Below, piece after piece: positions 1 to 9,900 of a stretch of DNA of 56,131 nt. Numbering within the stretch: the stretch's first letter is position 1; every line of letters starts with the position of its first letter. This stretch comes from Chloroflexi bacterium OHK40 (GTDB lineage Bacteria; Chloroflexota; Chloroflexia; Chloroflexales; Chloroflexaceae), in contig SFCB01000172.1 of NCBI GenBank assembly GCA_004367505.1, positions 1-56,131 of the forward strand, in the 5' to 3' direction. The notes under the pieces are model-generated. The model was not told where the DNA came from, did not search any database, and was given only the letters and a program-made list of their open reading frames with translations. The position numbers and the translations under genes are program-made.

Positions 1-109
1 AGGGGCTCCTGCTCCTTGGCGGGTCAGCCGCTTGCTCGGCGTCAGGAAGCCATTCTCGGTTTGACTAAGCCTGCGAAAAAGCTAAGTGACAGAGCAGAGC
101 TAACCACCA

Positions 110-146
110 GGCACTGTAGCGGTGTCGCGAGCGCCGCTACAGTGCC
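110..146 (-). terminator. Hairpin overlapping the stop codon of the first gene
   Basis: A perfect 13-bp inverted repeat (GGCACTGTAGCGG at 110-122, its complement at 134-146) encloses an 11-base loop. The TAG stop of the minus-strand gene (137-139) lies inside the right arm. On the minus strand the stem sits at the end of transcription, so an intrinsic terminator-like role is plausible, but no U-run follows it. It could instead be a transcript 3'-end stabiliser. Confidence 0.5.
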
Positions 147-1117
147 CGGTCTGGCCGTAGCACATACTCCCACCAGTTATTGAGCACGCCATCAGTGCTG
201 CCGGGAACACGGGGCAGGTGGTCGAGCCACCAGAGGTGGTGCGCGCGCATATCACCGCCGCCCCACTCAGCGGCGCGCATCTCGCGCGGGGGCGCGCTCA
301 GATCGGGGAATGCGTACCAGGCATCGGCCCGGCTGAGCACCGAACGCGGGTTGCCCCAGTCGTAGTCAGCCTGGCTGCTGGGGGCGAAATGCACATTGCC
401 ACATTCAGCCCGACCCGGGGAGCGCTGCTCGTAGCGGGTGAAACGCTCCCACAGGTTGCGCTCGCCACGGTGGTTCCGGTAGACGTAGGCCATGATCGAC
501 TCGACCCGGTGGCCAAAGTTCTCGAGCATGCAGCCCACGTCGCGCTCGTAGTTAAAGCCCATCACTACGAAGCGCCGGCCACACGCCTCGCCGCCGGCAA
601 GGGGCGGTGAGTTGCACCAGATCGCGCCGGCCCCAACCATGTGGCTCTCGTAGTAGCCCGCGTAGGGAAAGGCAAACAGCCAGACTTCATCGATCGCCCC
701 GGCGAGCACCTTGCTGGTGAGGCCGAACTCGGCGAGTATCCGGTGGTAATCGGCCGCATCGGGCTGGTGGAAGCCGCCGCGACGGGCCCAGCAGCGCAGG
801 TACTCGGCATCGTCGTAGACGAACCCATCCACCTTGGGCGGGTACCCGTCCACCACGTGATGTTCGACGACCTCGTAGCGCGCCAGGCCGCCCGAGCAAG
901 CCCGCAGGTCGTCGATATACTGGCGGGCCAGGCCATCGGGGTTGTGCCAGCCGAAGTGCTCGTGGAGTCGCCGCCCGCCGTGGGCCTCCAGCACCGGGTC
1001 GTGGACAACCATGGCCACCCGCAGAGTGATCGGCTCCACCCGCGCTGGCGCTCCGCGCAGCAGGGGTCTCGCCTCCTCGCCGCGCTTCCCGCTGCCGCCG
1101 AACAGCCAGTCGAGCAT
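137..1117 (-). CDS. Conserved protein of unknown function, about 326 aa
   Basis: I do not recognise a named family. The protein is soluble-looking, with no signal peptide or membrane segment. It is rich in His, Trp and Tyr, with stretches such as VAMVVHDPVL near the start, NFGHRVESIMAYVY in the middle and LNNWWEYVL near the end. The clustered His, Glu and Asp residues would suit a metal-dependent enzyme, but that is inference. A start upstream at 1183 is open, but the ATG at 1117 has AGGAG seven bases before it, while the ATG at 1123 is only one base from AGGAG. The gene is the last of a minus-strand run that begins with the glycosyltransferase upstream, from which it is separated by 83 bases. 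A 13-bp hairpin covers its stop codon. Confidence 0.75.
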   Translation of the reverse strand: MLDWLFGGSGKRGEEARPLLRGAPARVEPITLRVAMVVHDPVLEAHGGRRLHEHFGWHNPDGLARQYIDDLRACSGGLARYEVVEHHVVDGYPPKVDGFVYDDAEYLRCWARRGGFHQPDAADYHRILAEFGLTSKVLAGAIDEVWLFAFPYAGYYESHMVGAGAIWCNSPPLAGGEACGRRFVVMGFNYERDVGCMLENFGHRVESIMAYVYRNHRGERNLWERFTRYEQRSPGRAECGNVHFAPSSQADYDWGNPRSVLSRADAWYAFPDLSAPPREMRAAEWGGGDMRAHHLWWLDHLPRVPGSTDGVLNNWWEYVLRPDRAL

Positions 1118-1200
1118 GGGCATTCTCCTGTCAAATCGGGCTAGCACCTCAACGGCTCCTATCGCCGCGCTGGCGGACCGCAAGCGTACTGCGGAAGCAG

Positions 1201-2469
1201 TTAGCCCGATCCCATTGCCAGGCGATAGGCCGACTCCGCCGACGGCGCGAGCTGATCCCAGCTGAAGCGGGCTGCTGCAGCGCGGGCCCCCGCAGCCAGC
1301 CGTGTGCGCAACTCCGGATCGTCGATCAGCCGGATCACGGCGCGCGCGAGGGCGCCTGGATCGCCGGAAGGCACCAGGAGGCCACTGGCGCCGTGCTGAA
1401 TGAAGCTCCTCGCCTCGCCAACGTCGCTCGCCACTACCGCCAGGCCCGCGCCTAGCAACTCCAGCAGCTTTGCCGAACAGCGCGCCCGGTTCACCAGGGT
1501 ATCACGCGCCGGGGCCAGAGCCACCTGCGCGGATGCCAGCACACCGGGGATCTCCGGGGGCTGGAGCCACCCCCGGGCATCGATCATCGCCAGGAAGCCG
1601 GCACGTCGCGCCAGCGCCAGCAACTCCTGCTCCTCGCCGTGCTCGCCGCGCCCAACGACCGTGATGCGCACCGCCGGGCGAGCCTGGTGGATGGCGGCCA
1701 GGGCCGCCGCCAACGCGTGCAGATCGAGCTCCCAGAAGCGCGTGTAGAGGAGCAAGCGCGGCACGGCGGCATGCCCGATTGCCCCGGGCGCGCGTTCCGA
1801 CTCCGCAGCCCCGGACGCTGCCGGGCTCCCGGCAACTCCGTTCGGCAGATAGAAGACCCGCGAGGGTGACACGCCCATCGCCCACACCAGGCTCTCCAGA
1901 GTCCGGCTAGCCACCGTGACGGCGTCGGCACGGCGGGGCAGATCCTGCTCTTGCCAGGCGAAGAGGGCTCTGGCGGGGCCGGGGTAGGAGAGCAGATCGT
2001 TCCATCCGCCGGCGCCCTCCCAGTCGTCCATATCCACAACGAGGGGCAGGCGCGGAGTGGTAGCCCGAGCAATGTAGGCGGCCAGGCCCCCATAACCCTT
2101 GGGCTTGAACAGGTGGAGCAGATCTGGGTCCTCGGCGCGGGCAAGGCGCAGCAGGCTCACACTCAACTCGGCCACGGCGGCCGGGCCGGTCGTGCGCGGG
2201 GCGGGAGCGTGCACCACCGGCACCGCACCGTGGATCACGCGCGTGCCAGCGTCCTCGGGATGGTGAACAGCAGGCGCGATGATCGTCACGCCGTGGCCCC
2301 GCCGGGCGAGGGCCTGGGCCAGCGGCAGCATACGTGCCACCAACGTGCCCTTCGGTCGAATCCCGAACGGCGCGAGCATCGCGATGCGCAGCGGCCTCAC
2401 TGTTGGCGCGCCGGGGGGCAGAGCGGTGCGCGCCGGTGCGGATGGGGCGGAGGGCACCATGCGGTCCAT
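1201..2469 (-). CDS. Glycosyltransferase family 4 (GT-B fold)
   Basis: A 422-residue GT-B glycosyltransferase, likely transferring a sugar from a nucleotide donor to a glycan or lipid acceptor at the cytoplasmic face. The N-terminal half opens with a Rossmann-like strand (RIAMLAPFGIRPKGT) typical of GT4 acceptor domains. The C-terminal half carries the donor-site signature ELLGAGLAVVASDVGEAR followed by GLLVPSGDPGALARAVIRLI, the usual GT4 end. The first ATG abuts a GAAGG sequence. The ATG three codons in, at 2460, has better spacing from the same sequence and may be the true start. No polysaccharide cluster surrounds it, so the product cannot be named. Confidence 0.85.
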   Translation of the reverse strand: MDRMVPSAPSAPARTALPPGAPTVRPLRIAMLAPFGIRPKGTLVARMLPLAQALARRGHGVTIIAPAVHHPEDAGTRVIHGAVPVVHAPAPRTTGPAAVAELSVSLLRLARAEDPDLLHLFKPKGYGGLAAYIARATTPRLPLVVDMDDWEGAGGWNDLLSYPGPARALFAWQEQDLPRRADAVTVASRTLESLVWAMGVSPSRVFYLPNGVAGSPAASGAAESERAPGAIGHAAVPRLLLYTRFWELDLHALAAALAAIHQARPAVRITVVGRGEHGEEQELLALARRAGFLAMIDARGWLQPPEIPGVLASAQVALAPARDTLVNRARCSAKLLELLGAGLAVVASDVGEARSFIQHGASGLLVPSGDPGALARAVIRLIDDPELRTRLAAGARAAAARFSWDQLAPSAESAYRLAMGSG

Positions 2470-2531
2470 CCTTCGTGCACACTCCGTGGGCGCCCTGGCG
2501 TAGCGGGGGCAACGCAGTGGGGTGCCAGCGC

Positions 2532-3932
2532 CTAAGCGCTGCGCCCACGGCGAATAATCTCCATCATCTCGGGCACCCGCGTCACCTTCACCCTGGGGCG
2601 GCCCTGAGCCGCACCCTGCTCGGCCTCGTAGCTATCCAGGGTGCGCCAGTCGGCGTAGCTCACATAGTCCACGCCACGCTCGTGCAGGAGCGCCTCGATC
2701 GCCCCATCGCCGGGAGCGGGGGTGAGCACACCATTCTTGACGTCCTCGATCATGGCGGCCACGGTGGCGGCGGCATCGGGCTTGTTGGTACCGATCACGC
2801 CTGAGGGGCCACGCTTGGCCCAGCCCACCACATACTCGCCCGGCACGTTCTCGCCACTGCCGTGCTCCGTCACACGGCCAGCCACATTGGGGATCGTGCC
2901 TCCCGCGTTGTTAAAGGGCACACCCGGCAAGGGCACGCCGCGATAGCCCACCGAGCGCAGGATCAGCCCGCACTCTATCGTCTCGAACACACCGGTGCCT
3001 CTGGCCCGCAGGCTGCCGTCGGGCCCCATCTGCAGCTCGTTTCGCTCCACGCGCACAGCCTTCACCGCGCCCCCCTCACCGAGTATCTCGACCGGGGAGA
3101 CGAGGAAGCGCATCACGATCCGGCGCGGCGCACCGCTGAGCGGCCGGGCAGCGTAGGCACGCAACAGCTCCAGGTTGCGGGCAGCGGTCTTATCATCGCG
3201 GAGGCCCGCTTCACTCTGGGGATCAAGCTGGAGGTCAGCCGGGTCAACCACCACGTCCACGCCGGCGAGCTCACCGAACTCTTTCAGCTCGGGGGTGGTG
3301 AAAGCGGCCTGGGCCGGTCCACGGCGCCCTAGCATCACCACCTCGCGTACCTTGCTTGCCCGCAGCGCCTCCAAAGCATGGTCAGCGATGTCGGTCTTCG
3401 CGAGCTCCTCCGGGTCCGTCACCAGAATCCGGGTGACATCCATAGCCACGTTGCCGTTGCCCACCACGAGCACGCGCTCATGGCTGAGATCAAACTGCAT
3501 GTCGCGATAGTCGGGATGGCCGTTGTACCAACCCACGAAGATGGTGGCCGGCACACTACCCTGAAGCTCCTCGCCGGGGATGCCCATCTTGCGATCGGAT
3601 TGGGCGCCAACAGCGTAGACAATCTGGTCGTAGTGGCGCTTCAAATCCTCGTGCAGCAGATCCTTGCCAAACGTCACGTTCCCGAAGTAGCGCACACCCT
3701 CGCTGGCGGCCAGCTTATCATACACGCGGGTGACGGCCTTGATCGACTGATGGTCGGGAGCGACACCCTCGCGCACGAGACCATGGGGTGTTGGCAGCCG
3801 GTTGAAGATATCGATGCGAACGGCGACATCCTTCTGCTTGAGCAGGGCCTCGGCGGCATAGAACCCGGCCGGGCCGGCGCCGATAATGGCGACGCGCACG
3901 GGGCGTGCGACGGTTCCCAGGGGCTCGCTCAC
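2532..3932 (-). CDS. FAD-dependent ferredoxin/adrenodoxin-NADP reductase (FprA-like)
   Basis: A 466-residue flavoprotein moving electrons between NADP(H) and a ferredoxin. It has the full FprA/adrenodoxin-reductase layout: an FAD-binding GxGxxG (IIGAGPAGFYAAEALL) near residue 18, the family stretch PHGLVREGVAPDHQ, an NADP-binding motif (VVGNGNVAMDVTRIL) near residue 155, and the C-terminal GWAKRGPSGVIGTNK that places the flavin. It starts with GTG, chosen because GAGGAG lies six bases upstream. No ferredoxin or P450 gene is adjacent, so the partner is unknown. Confidence 0.93.
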   Translation of the reverse strand: MSEPLGTVARPVRVAIIGAGPAGFYAAEALLKQKDVAVRIDIFNRLPTPHGLVREGVAPDHQSIKAVTRVYDKLAASEGVRYFGNVTFGKDLLHEDLKRHYDQIVYAVGAQSDRKMGIPGEELQGSVPATIFVGWYNGHPDYRDMQFDLSHERVLVVGNGNVAMDVTRILVTDPEELAKTDIADHALEALRASKVREVVMLGRRGPAQAAFTTPELKEFGELAGVDVVVDPADLQLDPQSEAGLRDDKTAARNLELLRAYAARPLSGAPRRIVMRFLVSPVEILGEGGAVKAVRVERNELQMGPDGSLRARGTGVFETIECGLILRSVGYRGVPLPGVPFNNAGGTIPNVAGRVTEHGSGENVPGEYVVGWAKRGPSGVIGTNKPDAAATVAAMIEDVKNGVLTPAPGDGAIEALLHERGVDYVSYADWRTLDSYEAEQGAAQGRPRVKVTRVPEMMEIIRRGRSA

Positions 3933-4312
3933 GGTATACTCCTCGGATCGCTAGTGCATGTCTCGAACAGGTTGAGCCGTCTGCGGAGGGCTGGAGCGTC
4001 TCGGAACGCCGTCTGCTTGTGGTGCGCCGGTTTCTCGTGCTCGGTTCCCGCTCCAGGCGGTTGGCGGTCGTGGCCGGGCGAGGTGGCGCTCACGTGGCAG
4101 CCTACGCCCGTGGCGCGTACCCGCTGGCGTGCCAGCGCCTACAGTTGGCACGGGGGCCGCCAGCCCTGGAGGCAGGCGCCTGCGACAGGCCAGGCCCGGG
4201 GAGCGCTTGTGAGAGATGCCACGTGCTCGCCAATCTAACATGCGCACTTGCGCGTGTCAAACCCCCGGCCGCACCGAGTGCTTCCGGCCCACCAGTACAG
4301 GGCACGGCCGGC
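3933..4312. other. Intergenic region with a dispersed repeat
   Basis: No convincing gene lies in these 380 bases. The part nearest the reductase (3961-4053) is a copy, on the minus strand, of a repeat also found at 39253-39345 and 42961-43030. The rest is GC-rich with short inverted stretches, and I see no promoter I would defend. Confidence 0.5.
3961..4053 (-). repeat. Dispersed repeat R1, copy A
   Basis: Read on the minus strand this segment shares blocks with copies at 39253-39345 and 42961-43030. With the 42.9-kb copy it shares GCACCACAAGC followed by a GGCGTTC block. With the 39.2-kb copy it shares CGCTCC, CCCTCCGCAGA and GCTCAA in the same order. All three are intergenic. Identity is partial, so this is an old repeat family. 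No terminal inverted repeats or coding capacity were seen. Confidence 0.6.
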
Positions 4313-5734
4313 TCAGGGTGTGGGTGTTACCGGGTCGGGCGTCGCTGCGGGGGGCTCGGGCGTCGCTGCGGGGGGCTCAGGCGTCGCTGCGGGGGGCTCG
4401 GGCGTATCGGTCGCGGTGGGCTCCTGCGGCTCAGGCGTGGCCGTCTCTTCAGGCTCAGCCGTCGGCGTAGCCACCACCACCGTCGGCGGGAAGCGTAGCA
4501 CCACCTGAACAACAGGCGCCTCGCCATCCAGCCGTACGCCCTCCGGCAAGGCGAATACGGGGGTGAGCTGATAGACGCCCGGGCCCAGCCCCGTCGCATC
4601 CACGGAGGCGCGGAGCGAGTCCTGGCTCAGGGCATTCAAGGCGGCCCCGGCACCAGCGAGCCTGACGGTAACCACCACCGGGTTCACGGTTGCCTGGAGG
4701 CCCGCGCCCACCCCACTCAGGGCCACGCTGGCGGGCAGTTCGGCCACAAAGGGACGCGCTATCGGCGCCACCGCCACCGTCACGCGCACTTCGTCGGGCT
4801 CGCCCACCTGGGGCGCGGTATCCTCGGGGAAGACGATCCCGAGCACGCCGGTGATGGTCCGGTTGGCACCGCTAATGCCGATCGGCTCGGTGCTAAGGGC
4901 GACAACAGCATCCAGCGGGCCGGAGCTGCCGGTCAGAGCGATCAGCGGCGGCTCTACCGTCACACCGGTCACCTCGTAGCCGGCGGCTGGCAGGCCCACG
5001 ACAACGGGCTGCACGGGCACAAGCTTGAGGCCCACCACCGGGTTGATCGGGATCTGCACCGTGACGGTGGTGGGGTCGAGCTGCACCCCATCGATCGTCG
5101 CACCACCCGCCCCTAGAGGGGTAAGCGTCAGGGGAGCCAGGTAAGTGGCTCGTAGCTGTTCGATATTGGCGGTCGCCCGAGCAACCTCCACCCGCTCCAC
5201 CCGGCTCTGGGGGCCGCTCACCGCAACCGTCTCCACGGGCTGCCCGTTGAGCGTCACGCGGGTCTCACCGCGCTCGAAGCTGAACGGCAAGTTCCCGAGC
5301 ACCTCCACCTCGATCGGTACCATGCGCGTGGCGAGTTGCTCCAGGCGGATGGGCACCGACGAGGGCTCGAAGCCCCCCTCGGGCACATTAAACGAGACGT
5401 TGCTGCGGGTGGGCTGCACATTCACCGGCACGATATGCTCGCCCGGCCCCAGGCCGCTCAGGTCCACCACCGCCCGGATGTCCACCTGGCGGAGATTGGC
5501 GAGCTGCAGCCGATCGGTGCTCAGGGTGATATCAACAGTTGGGAGGACGGGGTCGGGCAACCCGTTCTGGTCAACGATCACCAGGCCCTCGGCGAGATCA
5601 ACGGCCTCAAGCGGCACGTCGGGGAAGGTAACCGTCTCCTCCGGGTTCTGGCTGAAGGAGACGAAGGCCCAGAGGGAGAAGCTCAGGCCCATCGCGAGCA
5701 GCGCCCGAAGCAACGCCGCGCGGAAGTTCGACAT
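4313..5734 (-). CDS. cdaR: YbbR-domain protein, CdaR-like partner of the diadenylate cyclase
   Basis: A 473-residue envelope protein expected to bind and modulate the cyclic di-AMP synthase encoded just upstream. It has one N-terminal membrane segment (residues about 8-28, LRALLAMGLSFSLWAFVSF) and then about four YbbR repeats, each with a V-x-V-x-G/N pattern. The C-terminus is a low-complexity tail of Pro-Glu-Pro-Pro-Ala-Ala-Thr units encoded by a 21-bp tandem repeat. The start lies seven bases after the cdaA stop, matching the standard cdaA-cdaR order. The tail is probably an extracytoplasmic spacer and is not part of the family core. Confidence 0.9.
   Translation of the reverse strand: MSNFRAALLRALLAMGLSFSLWAFVSFSQNPEETVTFPDVPLEAVDLAEGLVIVDQNGLPDPVLPTVDITLSTDRLQLANLRQVDIRAVVDLSGLGPGEHIVPVNVQPTRSNVSFNVPEGGFEPSSVPIRLEQLATRMVPIEVEVLGNLPFSFERGETRVTLNGQPVETVAVSGPQSRVERVEVARATANIEQLRATYLAPLTLTPLGAGGATIDGVQLDPTTVTVQIPINPVVGLKLVPVQPVVVGLPAAGYEVTGVTVEPPLIALTGSSGPLDAVVALSTEPIGISGANRTITGVLGIVFPEDTAPQVGEPDEVRVTVAVAPIARPFVAELPASVALSGVGAGLQATVNPVVVTVRLAGAGAALNALSQDSLRASVDATGLGPGVYQLTPVFALPEGVRLDGEAPVVQVVLRFPPTVVVATPTAEPEETATPEPQEPTATDTPEPPAATPEPPAATPEPPAATPDPVTPTP
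4337..4399 (-). repeat. 21-bp tandem repeat encoding a Pro-rich tail
   Basis: Three near-identical 21-bp units lie inside the 3' end of the YbbR-domain gene, differing at one base in the third. Each encodes seven residues of the PEPPAAT type, in frame. Such arrays change copy number easily, so tail length may vary between strains. Confidence 0.85.
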
Positions 5735-5740
5735 CGGGAG

Positions 5741-6559
5741 CTACTTTCCCTCGTCCTCAAGCGGCACGCGCAGCAGGCCAGCGAGCATACTGCGCAGACG
5801 GCCCTCGGTGAGGTAGCTGGCCATGCGGCCGTCCTGCACCAGTGAGATCGCGCCCGTCTCTTCGGAGACGACCACAGCGATCGCGTCGGTCTGCTCGCTG
5901 ATCCCCTTGGCGGCGCGGTGGCGGGTCCCATAACGGCGCGGGCCGATCACATCTTCGCTGAGCGGCAGCACAACGTTCGCGGCGAGAATACGGGTGCCAC
6001 GCACGATCACCGCCATATCGTGGAGCGGCGAGTTCGGGTAAAAGATATTGAGTAGCAACGGCGTCGAGATGCGCGAATCGAGCAGCACACCGCGGTCGGC
6101 GTACTCCTGGAGCTGGGTGGTTCGCTCGATCACGATCAGCGCGCCGACACCCTGCTGTGAGAGCTGCGAGGCGGCGCGGGAGATGATCGTGATCGTCTCG
6201 AGGATCTCCGAGCGATTTGCCCCGGTGAGCGGGCGGCCGATCAGCTCGCTGGAGCGGCCCAGGCTCTCCAGGGCACGGCGCAGCTCAGGCTGGAAGAGCA
6301 CCGGTACGGCGACGATCAAGGTCGGGGTGATGATCGTCGTCAACAGCCAGGAGAGCGTCTGGAGCTGATCGCCGGCCACCGTACCCACGATGATCGCCAG
6401 GGCGAGCACAATCCCCACGCCACGGAGCAACTGCACCGCGCGCGTGCCCCGGATCACCCCGAGCAGCCAGAAGAAGAGCAGCGCGACGATCAGAATATCG
6501 AGCAGCGCAAAGGGCGAGGTGAGCGGGTTGAGGCGCGCCCAGAGACGAGAGAGATCCAT
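5741..6559 (-). CDS. cdaA: Diadenylate cyclase CdaA
   Basis: A 272-residue membrane-bound enzyme that condenses two ATP into cyclic di-AMP. Three hydrophobic segments occupy roughly residues 15-85, followed by the DAC domain. The RHR motif is present as GTRHRAAKGISEQTDA, and the C-terminal VVVSEETGAIS is typical. The usual Asp-Gly-Ala motif reads Asp-Met-Ala here (LHDMAVIV): the catalytic Asp is kept but the Gly is replaced by Met. The start at 6559 gives the normal N-terminus; an upstream in-frame start at 6625 would add 22 unlikely residues. cdaR follows six bases downstream. Confidence 0.93.
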   Translation of the reverse strand: MDLSRLWARLNPLTSPFALLDILIVALLFFWLLGVIRGTRAVQLLRGVGIVLALAIIVGTVAGDQLQTLSWLLTTIITPTLIVAVPVLFQPELRRALESLGRSSELIGRPLTGANRSEILETITIISRAASQLSQQGVGALIVIERTTQLQEYADRGVLLDSRISTPLLLNIFYPNSPLHDMAVIVRGTRILAANVVLPLSEDVIGPRRYGTRHRAAKGISEQTDAIAVVVSEETGAISLVQDGRMASYLTEGRLRSMLAGLLRVPLEDEGK

Positions 6560-6690
6560 GAGTAGACAATTAGCGGTTGGCGCCGCGCAGGTACACCACG
6601 CGCCATCCAGAGAGACGAGCCGCAACGTACAGGGTACAGGCCCCGCGCATCTCTGTCAACGCGGATCAGGCTCATGTCACAGCCCTGTAA

Positions 6691-6942
6691 GCTGATCTCG
6701 GCTCGGACGACGGGCTCTTCTCACGCGCCGAGCAAGAGGCGCTCCTGGCGACGCTGAGAGCAGCCACGCTCACGCGGCTCCCACAGACGAGTCACGCGAT
6801 TCATTCGGCGTGGCCCGAAGATGTCGCCCGCGCGATCATCGCCTTCAAGGGCGCCACGCCGTCAGAATGCAGCGTGCCGCGTCCCGACAGCTGCGGCCCT
6901 ACCGCGCCTGGCGCTGTTGCTGCATGCGCGTCGCGGCGGTGA
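6691..6942 (+). pseudogene. Relic of an alpha/beta-hydrolase C-terminus
   Basis: A plus-strand frame opens directly after a stop (6688-6690) and has no usable start. It reads DDGLFSRAEQEALLATLRAA, then TRLPQTSHAIHSAWPEDVARAIIAF. This matches the end of alpha/beta-hydrolases, where the catalytic His sits in a G-H-x-x-H-W-E-x-P context and is followed by an amphipathic helix ending in AF. Here the His appears in SHAIH. The frame then runs into the end of the TPR gene on the other strand. The rest of the hydrolase is absent, so this is a decayed remnant left by a deletion. Confidence 0.5.
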
Positions 6943-9900
6943 GTAACGCCTCGACCCGCTCAGTCTCCACGCCCTCCATCTTGAGCATGCGGGTGTAGAG
7001 CTGCACGGCCTGGCCGTACTCTTCGCGGCGCATCAGCATATCGCCAAGCATGTAGTAGGCCTCAAGATCGCGCTGATCCAGACCGATAATCTGGTGCAGC
7101 TCGGCGATGGCATTATCGTACTCGCGCTGCTGGGCGAAGATCCGCGCAATCTGCTTCTTCTCAGCGATCGCGTCGCCCTTGCGCGCGGTAAGCGTGTACA
7201 TCAGCGCGAGCCACTGGCGGGCATCCACATCGTTCGGCGCGATCTGCACGATCCGGTCGTACATCTGGCGGGCCCGCTCGTGGTCGCTGAGCATCCAGTG
7301 GACCTGCGCGGCCTCCTGGAGCGAGGCCACGGCATCTTTCAGCTGGCCGGCCTTGCGCTGCAGCTCGCTGGCGCGTACCAGACCCTCCACGCCCTTGTCG
7401 AGATAGCCACGGCGCAGCTGCAGGCGGGCCAGGCGCCCGCTGATCGCGATGTGGTTCGGCGCCAGTTTGAGCGCGTACTCCAGCATCTCAATCGCCCGGT
7501 CGAGCTGCTGGCGCTCCTCATAATGCGTCGCCAGATCGTCGAGCTGGGCCAACGCCTCCGGCAGCTTCCCCTGGCGGAAGTAGACATCGGCGAGCTTGGT
7601 GTAGATCGCGCGGTCGTAGGGCAACAGCGCCCTGGCCTCCAGTAGCGCCTGCTCGGCGCCGACCAGATCATCGCTAGCGGCGTAGGCTTCCGCCATGCGG
7701 CGCACCATGTCGCCCTTGCTGAGCGGCACGGCGAAGGGATGCTTCACGCCCGGGTCGGGGGTACTCCGGCTGGCCGCCGACTGGCCTCGCCGCAGCATCT
7801 CCAGGGCCTCCTCGGCATTGCCGAGGGCAATGTGGCTATCGGCGGCGGCCTGGTAGACGAGTACGGGCGGGAGGAGGGCCTCCACCTCATCGGCCAGCAG
7901 GGCCTCGGCCTGCTCCAGTTCCAGGATGGCCGAGGTATGTTGCCCGGCCTGCTGCTGGATAATGGCGAGGATGTAGTGCAGCACAGCCGCGTCGGAGATG
8001 AGCAACGCACTACGGTACTCGGCCTGCACCGGGCTGAACTCGCCTGGCCGCTGCTTGAGCAGCTCCAGCACCGAGGCCAGCGAGTCCCACACTGCGGCGG
8101 GCTGGTCGCCCATCAACGCCAGCGTGATATTCAGGCGGGCAACGGCCACCGGATCGTCGGGCGCGCCGAGCTCCAGGGCCCGGCGGAACTCGCCGAGGGC
8201 CGCTTCGTAGCGCTCGAGCCGCAGCAGGGCCAGGCCATACTGCGTGTGGACCTCACGGTTGCGGGGCGACCACTGGATCAGGCGGCGAAACTCTTCGAGC
8301 GCCTTGTTCGTCTGGCCGAGGCGCATGTAGGTATTGGCCACCTGCACCAGCTGGACCACCGCCTCATCGGTGCGATTGGCGTTGCGCAGTAGCTCAGCCA
8401 GGCGTGAGCGCGCGTTGACGGTATCGGGCGAAAGTTCAATAAAGCGGTAGTAGACATCGATCGCCTGCTCGGGCTCACCGCGCACGCGGAAGGTGTCGAT
8501 CAGCAGCTGGTATTTGGCCAGGGCCTCTTCGGGGCGACCCTGGCGCTCATAGACCTCGCCCATGCGCAAGTGGATAGGGAGGTAATCCATGTCCAGCCGG
8601 ATCACCTCGTGGCAGGCATCGAGGGCGGCCTCGAGCAGACCCTGGTCGAGGTACTTGCCGCTCAAGCTCACCCAGTTGGCGAGCTCCTCGCTCAGGCCAT
8701 CCATCGGCAGCGGCGTCGCCGGGGCGTGGGGCTGATCATCCGGCAGGGGCAGGCTTTCGAGCAGGATCACCGCCTCGGGAAGGGGGGCGAGCGCGGCGCC
8801 TCCGGAGCTCTCGGGGCTCGCGACCCGATCGCCCCGGAGAAAGTCGGTGATCGGGCGAATCTTACCCCAGGTCTCCGCCATCGGCTCCTCGGGCGGGGGC
8901 GGCTCAGGCTCGGGCTCGGGGGCGGTGAGGGCGCCAGTGCCAAGGGTGCGCAGCTTGGCGAACATGTTGCGCTCCGAGAGCTCCTTGGAGCGCTGCTTGA
9001 ACTCAGCGGCCCGCTCGCGCCCCCAGCGCTTGCTCTCCAGGAAACTGGCCAGGGTGCCATAGAGCGCGGCGGCGCGCGCGATATCGCCGATCTGCTCGTA
9101 GATCGTCGCCGCGTTCTCGTACATCTGCACCAGGTCTTCGGCCTCGGCCCGGCCGATCGACTCGAGATCGACCAGCCGGATGGTCTGCTCGAACTCCTGG
9201 GCAGCCTGTGGCAACTGGCCGAGCTCGCGATAGCTCATGCCAAGCGCGAAGTGAGCCGAGAGGGCGTACTCGGGGTCGGGGGTGGCGCGGGTGAGCACCC
9301 CCACGGCCGCCCGATGGTCACCACGCTCCTGGTAGAGCAGCCCGAGCGAGTAGAGCACGTCGGCCCGCTCGAGGCCGGCCGCCACCGCCTGCTCGTACAG
9401 CGCGATGGCCTCCTCGGATGCGCCGGCCTCCTGGCGCTGCTGGGCCTGCTCGACGAGCTTTTCGAGCTGGAACTGCTGCGACCGGAGGGCGCCCGTCATC
9501 CCGACGAGGTTCAGGCGTGGCTCAGAGCTGGCGGCACCACCGGCGGCGCCGGTATCGTCGGCGCGGGCAAGGCCTGCTGAGCGGGCCATCGCATCGCGGA
9601 TGGCGACGATCAGGTCCTTTGCCTCGCGGCTGTTCGGGTCCAGGCGCAGGGCGAGTTCGGCAGCCTCGGCGGCCTGATCGAGGCGGCCAGCATCAAGGGC
9701 ACGCTGGGCGAGTACCAGGTGCTCACGGGCGGCGTCGAGGCCGGCGCCAAGATCTTCGTAGAGCCGTGCCAGGCGAGCACGCTGCTCGTCGGCGTCGGGG
9801 CGGAGCTTGAGCAGCTCGCGGAGCGCCTCCACAGCCTGCGCGGGGCGACGCTGGGCCATGTGCAGATCGGCGAGCGCGCCATAGCTCTCTGCGGCGGCGC

